Position numbers and translations under genes: made by a program
Notes under the pieces: generated by a model
The model's input: only the letters and a program-made list of their open reading frames with translations
Told to the model about the DNA's origin: nothing
Databases searched by the model: none
In this document: piece after piece, positions 25,362-34,879 of the stretch
How the letters are laid out: the number at the start of each line of letters is the position of its first letter
Position numbering within the stretch: the first letter of the stretch is position 1
Origin: Stictocephala bisonia
Lineage: Eukaryota > Arthropoda > Insecta > Hemiptera > Membracidae
Assembly (NCBI GenBank): GCA_035578905.1
Contig: JAQJVL010000125.1
Location: 1,685,398-1,749,397 of the forward strand
Reading direction: 5' to 3'
Length of the DNA: 64,000 nt

Positions 25362-26195
25362 AGTCCAGTAGTATCGGCACTTAGTGTTTAAAATTTTACT
25401 GTGTTATTTTACATTGTATTTGGAGTAACACAGTAGTTTTAGAAAATGTATATTCAAATTTCTCTTTAAATAGTAATTTTGAAAGGTGTTTTACAAAATT
25501 AGTGACTTGTGACTAACAAAGTCAGTTTTTCCCAATAAAATCCATATAAAATATTCAAAAGTATGGTATATTATTAAATAGCAATACATTTCCATCAGAA
25601 TAAACTGTTTTTCATTCGGATTGATTGCCTTTTATTGTGGTTTAAGGTGCATGAAACGAAAAAAATCACTTCTAGCTTTAAAAGGACTTTTCGTTTCTAA
25701 CAAGTGGATGTGGAAGATATCAAGCTAGCATAAAACTTCTTTACGTGTTTATAACTGAAAGCACAGAAAAATAATTTATTTCAACCCGTGCTTTCAGTTA
25801 TAAAAATATAAAAGCTATGTCAGCCAATGAAATACGTTCTTTAAATCCAATGTACTCTTAAAGCTAGAAGTAAATTTGTAAAACCTACAAAGATCGTACT
25901 TTCATACACTTTAAACCATAATAAAAGGCAATAAATATGAACAAAAAGCAGTTTATTGTGATGGAAATGTAACACTATTTAAGAATATACCACACTTTTG
26001 AGTATTTAATTTCTACTATTATAGGAAAAACTGAGTTTACTAGTCACAATCACTAATATTGTAAAAATTCCTTTAAAAATCGCAATTAAAATAGAATGTT
26101 GAATAACAAATGTCTAAAGCCACTGTTTTACTCCAAATACCATGTACAATAACCGGTAACATTTCAAACACTAAGTGCTACCACCAGCCTGTCAT
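25362..26195. mobile_element. Fold-back element: near full-length palindrome of about 0.83 kb
   Basis: The left arm reads GGCACTTAGTGTTT, TGTATTTGGAGTAA, CAGTTTTTCC, GGTATATT, ACATTTCCATCA, TTGCCTTTTATT and GGTTTAA in that order. The right arm carries the same blocks inverted, in reverse order, out to CTAAGTGCTACCACC. The centre is a tight hairpin around 25756-25800 with TTTATAACTGAAAGCAC and its inverse. Arms are diverged (roughly a tenth to a fifth of positions by eye), so it is an old fold-back transposon or inverted duplication. No coding frame. Confidence 0.85.
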
Positions 26196-26269
26196 TTCAG
26201 TTCATATTGTTAGCCTGTCATATTGTTAGCGTCTCCTCACTAGAGATCGTATATCCTGGTTAATGTCCA

Positions 26270-26335
26270 CACCCACCCATACAGGTATGGTGGTATTGAC
26301 CCACCCACCCACCTATACGTGTACTGCTATGACCT
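26270..26335. repeat. Short relative of the 36-bp minisatellite
   Basis: CACCCACCCATACAGGTATGG and CCCACCCACCTATACGTGTA repeat the CCCACCC + pyrimidine-rich + CGTGTA/ACGTAC pattern of 5940-6170, about two units. Confidence 0.5.
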
Positions 26336-26461
26336 ATATACGCCAATTTAAAATATTTTAGTGTTAAAACCGTTGTATACTTTAAGAATTTCTGTTTATT
26401 GTTTTCCCTTATTTAAATATTCCAAAATGATATATTAACCGGTTTAATATATAATTACTTA

Positions 26462-27020
26462 GTCCAGTCAAGGAATGAGGTGTAGAGTGCGTGAGCAGGT
26501 AACTAAACGATTCCTTCAGAAACTTGTTCAGGAGGCTTAGGTTGTTAACATACCAAAAGTCCTGACTCCTAGGTGATGAGCGGGGGGGAGGAGGGGGGTA
26601 AAGGTACGAATTTTGGGTTTTTCGCTTATATCTCGAAAACGGTGCATCGGAGAGAAATATTTTTAGATAATAAAATGGAGTCCTTAAAATTATCTAAAAG
26701 TTTTATATTATATGTTTTTTTCTAATTCCTAACCGTTTTCGAGCTATACCCTCGGAAAAAGTTGAAATTTACAAAAAAAATCAATTTACGTCAAAATATT
26801 CATAAACATTGCATCATATTGTCTAAACCTATTCATAAACGAAAAGTATGGATAGGAAAGAAGTTGTAGATTTTTAAATTCCCTTTTAGAATATATATAC
26901 ATATGCTGATTAATGTCCAACCCGCCTAAAGTTACAGCTATTTTAAAACTTGTATAGCATTTTGCAATTTTCAGAAAATTAGTTTGTATATCATATTCTT
27001 AACCCACAACCTTTGTTCGT
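26462..27020 (+). repeat. Left terminal inverted repeat of the 3.35-kb element
   Basis: Matches 29203-29811 inverted, from the tip to CACAACCTTTGTTCGT. It lacks about 10 bp near the tip present on the right and carries a short TA run where the right arm has an expanded one. It includes a G-rich tract at 26580-26600. Confidence 0.9.
26580..26600 (+). other. G-rich tract with quadruplex potential in the left terminal repeat
   Basis: Runs of seven, two and six G separated by A, followed within a few bases by another GG. The inverted arm carries the complementary C-rich form at 29657-29682. Dense enough for a G-quadruplex if the long runs are split into several tracts. Confidence 0.5.
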
Positions 27021-27201
27021 TCATCTAATAACATATATGGCCACTTATAAGCAAGTTATTAAATAAAGTAGAATAAATAATGATGATGACAAATTTCACA
27101 CTTTATACTACAGATAGTTTCGTTACACCAGTACAATAATAATTGTAAACCCTATTGTTTTCAATATATTCCTAATGTTTTACTCTCAACTTTAAAAGTA
27201 A

Positions 27202-28470
27202 TCAAATTTTCATCCTCTTTGAACTCGAGGGCCCAGGCAATGATTGTTCTTCCATGGCATCTTCTTCCTCAGTAGCGGGTGGCTCTTGCTGAATGGGCTC
27301 TACATCGTCTTCATCGTCCTCATCGTAAACAGGCACACTGTTCAGGCACTTCCCTTGACAGTGGAGGCACGCTGCAGAACAGATGAGCATCGCTTTTCGG
27401 CAGGCACATTTTCCAATTACACAATCCTTGGTGCAGCGGCATTTTCTCTTTGTTTCTTCTATACTCTTTGTCTTTGCGAATAAAAGACCCTCAAGGAAAA
27501 AAGTAAGGGATTGAGGCATTGTACCTGGATTCTTCAAAAATTCGTCGCTGGGAGGGTCTGAGCTGTACACTTGACTCTGAATATCTTGCCGTAAAATTTC
27601 CACAGCTTTAGCAACAATTCTCAACCTCTCTTCTTCTTCATTTTTAGCCCTGTTTACCATACCACGCTTCATTGAGAATTTTGTTCCCACTGTCTCTAAA
27701 ACATACCACTGGCACACTAAATCTGTTGACACCTGGAGTGATGAGTATCCGATCTCCATATTTCCTCTCCAATTCAGCCTTGATTGTCCGCCATTGGGGC
27801 TTGGTCTCTGATATGATACCCAGTATTTCATATTTGGAGAACTGACAATCACTGCTTCCCTCTAAGTAGCTGAAAATCTCCTCCATAGCCTTTGTAACAT
27901 GGTTGTCTCTGGGGATCTCTGTTTTTGGAGTTTGTAAACTCGTGGGCTTCAAAAAATTAATGTAGCAGTCTTTGTGGTATACTTCTTCTTCAGCAACAAG
28001 ATCGTTAATCGAGGAAAGGCGGTGAAGAACTTCATCACCCAAGGTATCCTTCCTCATAGAACACACCTCCCTGATTCAATTTTGAACAGTTAAAGTCTCA
28101 ACTGAATGCACAATTTTCCTTTTCGCCAAAGGCTTTTTTGTTTCTTCTTTTGCGCAAAGCCCACAGAACAAACAATTACTCTTAAAATTGAATTTAGGAA
28201 CTGAAGCCGGAGCTTAGACCACCCTGTCTCTTCCTTGGATGTGGATGCCTCCCTAACATATTTTTTTATCGTGTCAGTCCAGGTGTAATTTTTACGACAG
28301 CTTGTGTGAATTAAAAGGGATGACAAATCACGGAAACTTTCATGCTTGTTGTCTTTCCGTTCGTTAATTGCTTTAACAAGGCCCAGTATACCCTTTTCTT
28401 TGACTTCAGAGACATCTTCACTTCCTCTTAAAACGTCCTTAAGGCACACAGGACACTTAGTAGTACTCAT
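27202..28470 (-). pseudogene. Frameshifted zinc-finger/CXC-domain gene of the long-TIR element
   Basis: Read from 28470 downward, three overlapping frames join. First: TKCPVCLKDV near the start and HTSCRKNYT at about residue 56, a C..C/H..C zinc motif. Second frame, from about 28190: CLFCGLC, one stop near 28080, then EEVYHKDCYINF, a second such motif, and KYGDRILITPG. Third frame, from about 27700: a helical region rich in Glu/Arg, then at residue 137 of the 216-residue frame a cysteine cluster KCRCTKDCVIGKCACRK, CSAACLHC, resembling the tesmin/TSO1 CXC fold, an acidic stretch and a basic SSSKRMKI end. At least two frameshifts and one stop make it non-functional. I recall multi-copy arthropod and cnidarian proteins of this layout, with a longer middle part; that is memory, not a search. 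Role probably DNA binding for the transposon. Confidence 0.7.
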
Positions 28471-28507
28471 TGCAGTTTCAGGCCACAGGACACTTAGTAG
28501 TACTCAT
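28448..28507 (-). other. Tandem duplication covering the start codon of the element gene
   Basis: The segment ending in GTAGTACTCAT (start codon side) occurs twice, with initiator ATGs at 28470 and 28507, 37 bp apart. From the upstream ATG the frame reads nine residues and stops, so the duplication creates a short upstream ORF ahead of the real one. Confidence 0.75.
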
Positions 28508-29202
28508 ATATCATGGTTTGTTGTAGGTTTTAAAAACCTGTTTCCCCTAAATGTATGTTTAATATTAAATTTCTTGATCCTAGGTACATTTGACACACAC
28601 TAAACTAAACTAACTTAGGATATAATCATAACTAAGGATAAAACATAGCACAAAACTGAAAACTTGAAAACTTAGGTATTGTTTACACTTCAAAATGTTT
28701 GTAAACAAAACTAACCTTTACAAAGTAAGGGTAACAAGAACCAGCTGACAGTCCATTAACAGAAGACAAGGAAATCAGTGTTACCAACCAAAAAGTTATA
28801 AGCATTAAAACTATTGTTACTATATGAGATGTTTGTCATTCGGACAAGCAAACTAGTGAAAGTTGGCCCTCACAGCAGCGTAAAACCATGGAAATTAATT
28901 TTCATTTGATTTGTTACCACGCAATAAAGTGACATAACATTATAAAAGTATATTTTTTTTAAATCAGTATAAAACAAAGAATATTTTGGGCCAGTAAAAA
29001 AAAGAATTATTATTGAACTTGTTTTTACTGTTAAATTACTTAGTTTTAATTTTTTATATAACGCTTAGGACCGATACGGATAATTGGCGATTCGGTTAAT
29101 CGGCGTTCTATTGCATAGGCTCTTTTAATGTTGTTTTCAAGTATTAAATTTAATTGACTAACAAATTGCTGATATTGTTATCTGTAATTTAAACAAAATA
29201 CA

Positions 29203-29317
29203 CGAACAAAGGTTGTGGGTTAAGAATATGATATACAAACTAATTTTCTGAAAATTGCAAAATGCTATACAAGTTTTAAAATAGCTGTAACTTTAGGCGG
29301 GTTGGACATTAATCAGC

Positions 29318-29363
<46 letters not shown>

Positions 29364-29811
29364 TAAAAGGGAATTTAAAAATCTACAACTTCTTTCCTAT
29401 TCATACTTTTCGTTTATGAATAGGTTTAGACAATATGATGCAATGTTTATGAATATTTTGACGTAAATTGATTTTTTTTTGTAAATTTCAACTTTGTCCG
29501 AGGGTATAGCTCGAAAACGGTTAGGAATTAGAAAAAAACATATTGTATAAAAGATTTAGATAATTTTAAGAACTCCATTTTATTATCTAAAAATATTTCT
29601 CTCCGATGCACCGTTTTCGAGATATAAGCGAAAAACCCAAAATTCGTACCTTTACCCGCCCCTCCTCCCCCCTCCCCCCCCGCTCATCACCTAGGAGTCA
29701 GGACTTTTGGTATGTTAACAACCTAAGCCCCCTGAACAAGTTTCTGAAGGAATCGCTTAGTTACCTGCTCACGCACTCTACACCTCATTTTGGGTCATTT
29801 ATTGACTGGAC
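29203..29811 (-). repeat. Right terminal inverted repeat of the 3.35-kb element
   Basis: Inverted counterpart of 26462-27020, ending at TTGACTGGAC. It is longer than the left arm mainly because of a (TA)n run at 29323-29361 and about 10 bp near the tip. Confidence 0.9.
29323..29361. repeat. (TA)n microsatellite inside the right terminal repeat
   Basis: About 19 TA units. The left arm has only TATATATACATAT at the same place, so the expansion happened after insertion of the element. Confidence 0.95.
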
Positions 29812-30443
29812 TATTAGTGATTTAGTGCAATGCATATAATGAGAACACCTCAAATTCGAAGTCCAATAGTGTTGCTAAATTATTGACACATGTCATACCA
29901 TATCATCAATCCCACTACACCACCTGTTTTAGGTGTTTATACACCGAACTATATTCATATTTTCCTCTTCCTTGGTTTAAATTAATATTTTTAATCTACC
30001 AAATTATATTCACAGATAATATAAAATTCACAAATTCACTTTCTCTATGAGCTTTTCGTATTTTTTGCTGTAAAGCCCAATTTGTATGGAAATAAAGTGA
30101 TCAGTCCATATAAATGATGTAACATACGTTTCAGACATGTAATAGACCACTATACAAATAATTATTTTACATGATCCAATTTTATTAGTTGCCTTCTTGG
30201 TTAGAGTAATTTGAGAAATAATTTTAAATTTTAAAGTCCAAAACTATTCAAAATGTTGAAGTTTTTCTATATCGTCCATCATCTCAACTAGTGCAATTAA
30301 AGATATTAACTTAATGTATTACTAAACAATATTAATTATTTTGGTTCGATACCATACAAATAGAACCATACAATTTTTAAAAGCAAAGTACAATTTTTAA
30401 AGTAGCAGACTTATAAGTAATAAGGAAACAGAATAATATATAA

Positions 30444-30720
30444 TTGGTCGGTAGCGTAGTTGGTTCAATCCCAGCTTCATGTGCTAAAGGTTGTCAGTTC
30501 GATCCCAATCAGAGTCAATACATTTTGAGAAGGATCAGCTGATAACCACCGGCTGTTCATTTGTCATTGGGCTATTAATTAATGACACTTTCTAAGGAAT
30601 AGTCGGCCTTAGATTGTAACAATGACTACATTCGCTTATCTACACTCATCACACTCAATCGAAATCCATATTCGCCCATATCTTGACGATCGACGTCTTA
30701 TGAATAAATAAATAAATAAT
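30444..30720 (+). mobile_element. tRNA-derived SINE, family A, copy 1
   Basis: The head has an A-box-like GTAGCGTAGTTGG and a B-box AGTTCGATCCC at tRNA spacing, with CTTCATGTGCT between them where the other copy has CTTCATAAGCTAAAGG, resembling the anticodon arm of elongator tRNA-Met (CAT). A 200-bp unrelated body follows, then a tail AAATAAATAAATAA. The body segment from about 30568 to 30650 is shared with SINE family B. Transcription would be by RNA polymerase III. Confidence 0.85.
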
Positions 30721-31666
30721 TACATACGTTCTGACGTTAGAAAATGAATTGAAAAATCCTAACAAGGGACTGGAGCCCAATGAGAAAACAAAGCTAATTT
30801 GTTGCTCACAAAAATCTACTTGAAAGTTTACTTTACTAGGTTTAAGATTTTCCCCTGTACTAATAGAACAATTATCTGAACTTAATTATGCTTATAACAG
30901 AACTTGAATTTGTAAAGTAAAATAAGTCTTGAACACGTTGTTTGAGAGGAGAATACAAAGTTGTCTTCATCCACTCCTTTCTCTTAAGTCACACGTCTCT
31001 CCAGCAATGGCTGAGAGCCGACATTGTCAGGCTGGCCACGTCCCAGTTGTGCCAACCTACCAACTTTAAACTACATGACCTTTCGTTACTTTTTCGATGT
31101 AAAATTGTTCTTTTCGTATCATCATAAAAACAAACTAAAATCTTAGACGTCTTTCTATTCAACAAAAAAAATATTTTGATAAATTTACTTATTTAATTAC
31201 TATAAAAATTATAATCGATAATTTAGATCGTCGATCATAATTATCGCTTTTTCCTTTTAATTGAGTTTAATTTAGAACGATCATATTTAACTGAGGCAAC
31301 CAATTTAATTTCAAACTACACACTAAAATATTTGCTATGTTTTGCAGTGTGTATGGCAATTTCTTTTGCCATGTTAATCCAACAAACCCTGTCCTTCTTA
31401 GAAAAAAATATTCAAAAGTATAGAACCACGATTTTATTTCATTTTATGTAATAACAAAACAAAATCTATATGAATATAAATGATCGCATTTAATTTTTTA
31501 TAGGAGTTGAGGAGGGTGACTCATGTTAATAGGAGTATATAAGGGAAAGGTCATAAAAATTGATCTGTGTACGAATTCTGTCTGAAGATTTAACAGCATT
31601 GACTACATGTATACACAGGTTATATATTGTGTATGGGTTTTTAACTACCATTCTTTTTTTATTTTT

Positions 31667-31671
<5 letters not shown>

Positions 31672-31697
<26 letters not shown>

Positions 31698-31699
31698 AT
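31672..31699. repeat. (TA)n microsatellite
   Basis: About 13 TA units directly before a LINE fragment. Confidence 0.9.
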
Positions 31700-31710
31700 C
31701 TATGTTATAT

Positions 31711-32095
31711 GCTCGGAAAGACTCCAAAATATACTAGATATTAATACAAATAAAAATGTAAAATGATCTCCGGTCACAGAGCTAAATCCAATCCATCAAG
31801 TCATTTAGGACCTGCCTCACTGATTACATTTATGTTAGTTAGACCCTCTGTAAAACAGCACAAGGGGCACTATATATGATCCATTGTTTGGATAGACTCC
31901 CCACAATCACATGACTGATCTACTGCCAATCGCTATTTGTATTTTCAGTAGTTATATCTGCCCAATCCAGTTCGGAACCAATTCAACAATGTCCACTCCC
32001 TTCGAGGGAGGTTCATCCCACCTACACGTATTGACGGATCGTTAGATTTCGTCCATCGAAACTCTTCCACGCTATGGCCCAGCTAGTATTGGGCT
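31711..32095 (-). pseudogene. LINE 3'-end fragment (Jockey-like C-terminus), copy 3
   Basis: Reverse-strand remains decode, in order, to SIRVGGMNLPRREWTLL, NWFRTGLGRY, SCDCGESIQTMDHI and GLDLAL-stop. This is the fullest of the three copies and links the two halves seen separately at 9.6 kb and 8.3 kb. Stops and frame changes make it dead. The sequence beyond 32095 may still belong to the same element, but the frame is lost. Confidence 0.78.
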
Positions 32096-32588
32096 AGAAA
32101 TTTGAACTGCTCAACTGGAAAGCAGTACTGTATGTAGAGGTGGGTTTCAAAATTGTAAGAGACCGTTGTGACGTGGGAGATCCTGTATAAATGTGAGGTG
32201 TGGGGCATTCAATATCTTATTGAATTCTTTAAGTAGTGCCTCCTGACATTTTATTTCTGGTGAAGCTGTATTGCACAGCACCGGTAGCCAAGGTAGTAAG
32301 TTTGCAATGAGAGTGCCCATTAACAGCTCTCATGACCCTTATTCAGTTGGACATAAATCGCTTTTGTATGTGTGCTATATATGGGGATGATGTTGTTCGC
32401 GTCCACAGCAAACCTTTAAAGCTGTACGTATCCCCTGGGTAGTTCTAAACGAGCAACAACCCTGGTAGCTGGACCGTTACAAATTTGTTATTTCCCAGCT
32501 ATGGCAACTACCACACAAAATATACACAGGTTTATTTTTCATCTAAGTCTAAATATCTTGTCTCTGTCAGCAGTGTTGTGGTCCATCG

Positions 32589-33122
32589 TGGAGCGCTAGT
32601 GTAGTTCCATGTTAATGTAATTAGTTTATAACCACCAGTCGTGACAAACCTCACTAACTTATCAAACTACTGGTACAAACACACGTGAAAAAATGGTTTG
32701 TATCTTTAATTATATATTATTTACAGTAGTTATTTATTATTTATTCTTAAGACACTGATCGTCAAGATATGGGGGAATATGGATTTTGAATGAGTGCGAT
32801 GAGTGTAAAATGAGCGAATGTAGTCATTGTTACAAACTAAGGCTGACTATTCCTTAGAAAGTGTCATTAATTAACATCCCAATTACAAATGAACAGCCGG
32901 TGATTATCAGCTGATCATTCTCAAAATGTGTTACGACTCTGATTGGGATCGAACTGAGAACCTTTAGCTTATGAAGTTGGGATCTAACCAACTAAGCTAC
33001 TAACCAATAGATGTATGATGTAATAGAAATGCTTGTGCCATTCGTTTGGTTAGTTAGTGTTATCTGTTACTACAGTAGGTTAAAACTCTATTACATATAC
33101 ATGGGACTACACTAGCGCTCCA
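32589..33122. mobile_element. MITE with GGAGCGCTAGTGTAG ends, split by a SINE
   Basis: The left tip TGGAGCGCTAGTGTAG and the inverted right tip are identical over the first 16 bp, and imperfect similarity extends about 90 bp inward (CTCACTAACTTATCAAAC versus CACTAACTAACCAAAC). Between them lies a complete reverse-strand SINE (32730-33009). Without the SINE the element would be about 255 bp. A further copy of one end is at 59903-60000. Confidence 0.82.
32730..33009 (-). mobile_element. tRNA-derived SINE, family A, copy 2, inside the MITE
   Basis: Reverse complement of the 30.4-kb copy. The head reads TTGGTTAGTAGCTTAGTTGG with B-box AGTTCGATCCC and an anticodon-arm-like AACTTCATAAGCT, closer to tRNA-Met than copy 1. 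The A/T-rich tail lies at the left, at 32730-32752. Confidence 0.87.
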
Positions 33123-33479
33123 AACATGTAGTACGCGTGGGAACAACATTTAGTACTGGATGATAATTCAATCTGTGTATATATGTAATCGATGTTTTTT
33201 TTTAAATGATTCAAGATCTCTTTTAAGTGTTTCATTTTATTATTTAACATGTTTGGCTTTGTACATACATTGGCCAAAAATATACTGCTAATTTCCTTTA
33301 GTTAATATTATAACCATCAATTGATACTTATTAAAAAACAAATCATTTTTTAATAATTCAAAAAAAGTATATCAGCCCAAAACCAATCCTGTGATGTTGC
33401 CTGAAGTTAGTAATTCATCATCTATGGAGCACTCTAATTATCATCTGCCTCACGACTGTCTCCAGACGGTTTCATGGTC

Positions 33480-33565
33480 GCAGTTAAAGGTGCCTTTTAT
33501 CAGCTGTAACCTCCGTTATGGCTGGATACACTCAGACCGGATGAACCCCGTCTACGACTCCTAAA
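33480..33565 (+). repeat. Short dispersed repeat, counterpart of 6475-6545
   Basis: Contains TTATGGCTGGATACACTCAG followed by CTACGACTCCTAA; see the reverse-strand copy at 6.5 kb. The preceding 60 bp is GC-richer but not shared. Confidence 0.45.
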
Positions 33566-34879
33566 ACATAATCAAGAGTTATTTTATTTTTTTTATTTTC
33601 TTGAGTATTTATTTCAGGCATACATTTATTATCTATTATAATTAAGTAATGCATTTCAGAAATACCTTATATACGGTATACTGAATTTACTGTGGCAAAT
33701 TTCTGTAGATAGGGATGCTACGACATGGCATTTGAAGTCTTAACGGGGATCGTAGGTTATCTATGACCTTCCTTCAACTACTTTGTTACAACTGATCTCC
33801 CTTTACGCAAAGAAATATCAATTAGTAACAAAATTGATAATTTCACTGTTCATTTAATTTATTGTGCAATTGGACAAAATCTAGTAAAAAAAATCCATAT
33901 CCTGATTCCATCATCTGATACAAAATGTATACATATTCGTTTCAAAAAAGGCTTAAGACTACTTTCAAATTCGGGACAGTCACAGTTCTGTGGGATGACA
34001 CAATGTAAGCAAATTCCCTAATAAATGATAAGTTTCACAACAGTCCACAAACAGGCTTGGGACATGTAAATTGTTAGTTATTATTCAATATGTAGGCAGT
34101 GCCATTATATTCAGGCCAGTCACAGTTCTTTGTGGTGACACAATGTAATCAACTTCCCTAATAAAGGATACGTTTCATAGCACTCCACAAACAGGCTTGT
34201 GACATGTAAATTGTTAGTTATTATTCAATATGTAGACAGTGCCATTATATTCAGGCCAGTCACAGTTCTTTGTGGTGACACAATGTAATCAACTTCCCTA
34301 ATAAAGGATACGTTTCACAGCACTCCACAAACAGGCTTGGGACATGTAAATTGTTAGTTATTATTCAATATGTACACAGTGCCATTATATTCAGACCAGT
34401 CACAGTTCTTTGTGGTGACACAATGTAATCAACTTCCCTAATAAAGGATACGTTTCACAACACTCCACAAACAGACTTGGAACATGTAAATTGTTAGTTA
34501 TTATTCAATATGTAGACAGTGCCATTATATTCAGGCCAGTCACAGTTCTTTGGGATGACACAATGTAATCAACTTCCCTAATAAAGATACGTTTCACAAC
34601 ACTCCACAAACAGGCTTGTGACATGTAAATTGTTAGTTATTATTCAATATTTAGACAGTACCATAATATTCAGGCCAGTCACAGTTCTGTGGGATGACAC
34701 AATGTAAGTAACTTCCCTAATAAAGGATACGTTTCACAACACTCCACAAACAGGCTTGTGACATGTAAATTGTTAGTTATTATTCAATATGTAGACAGTA
34801 CCATAATATTCAGGCCAGTCACAGTTCTGTGGGATGACACAATGTAAGTAACTTCCCTAATAAAGGATACGTTTCACAA

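Larger units (their letters stand above)
26462..29811. mobile_element. 3.35-kb DNA transposon with very long terminal inverted repeats
   Basis: The left end GTCCAGTCAAGGAATGAGG and the right end (read inverted) GTCCAGTCAATAAATGA are followed by about 550 bp of closely matching inverted sequence. Both tips are flanked by TA, consistent with a TA target duplication but too short to prove it. The interior holds a broken reverse-strand gene (27202-28470) with zinc-binding motifs. No DDE/D transposase catalytic domain was recognised, so the copy may be internally deleted and non-autonomous. Superfamily unassigned. Confidence 0.88.

Noticed and set aside
27244..27483. Forward 79-codon frame with hydrophobic segments
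   Set aside because: Antisense to the CXC gene, which has clear zinc motifs on the reverse strand.
32589..33122. Two separate MITEs
   Set aside because: The two ends are inverted copies of one another and the material between them is mostly a complete SINE, so one split element is simpler.
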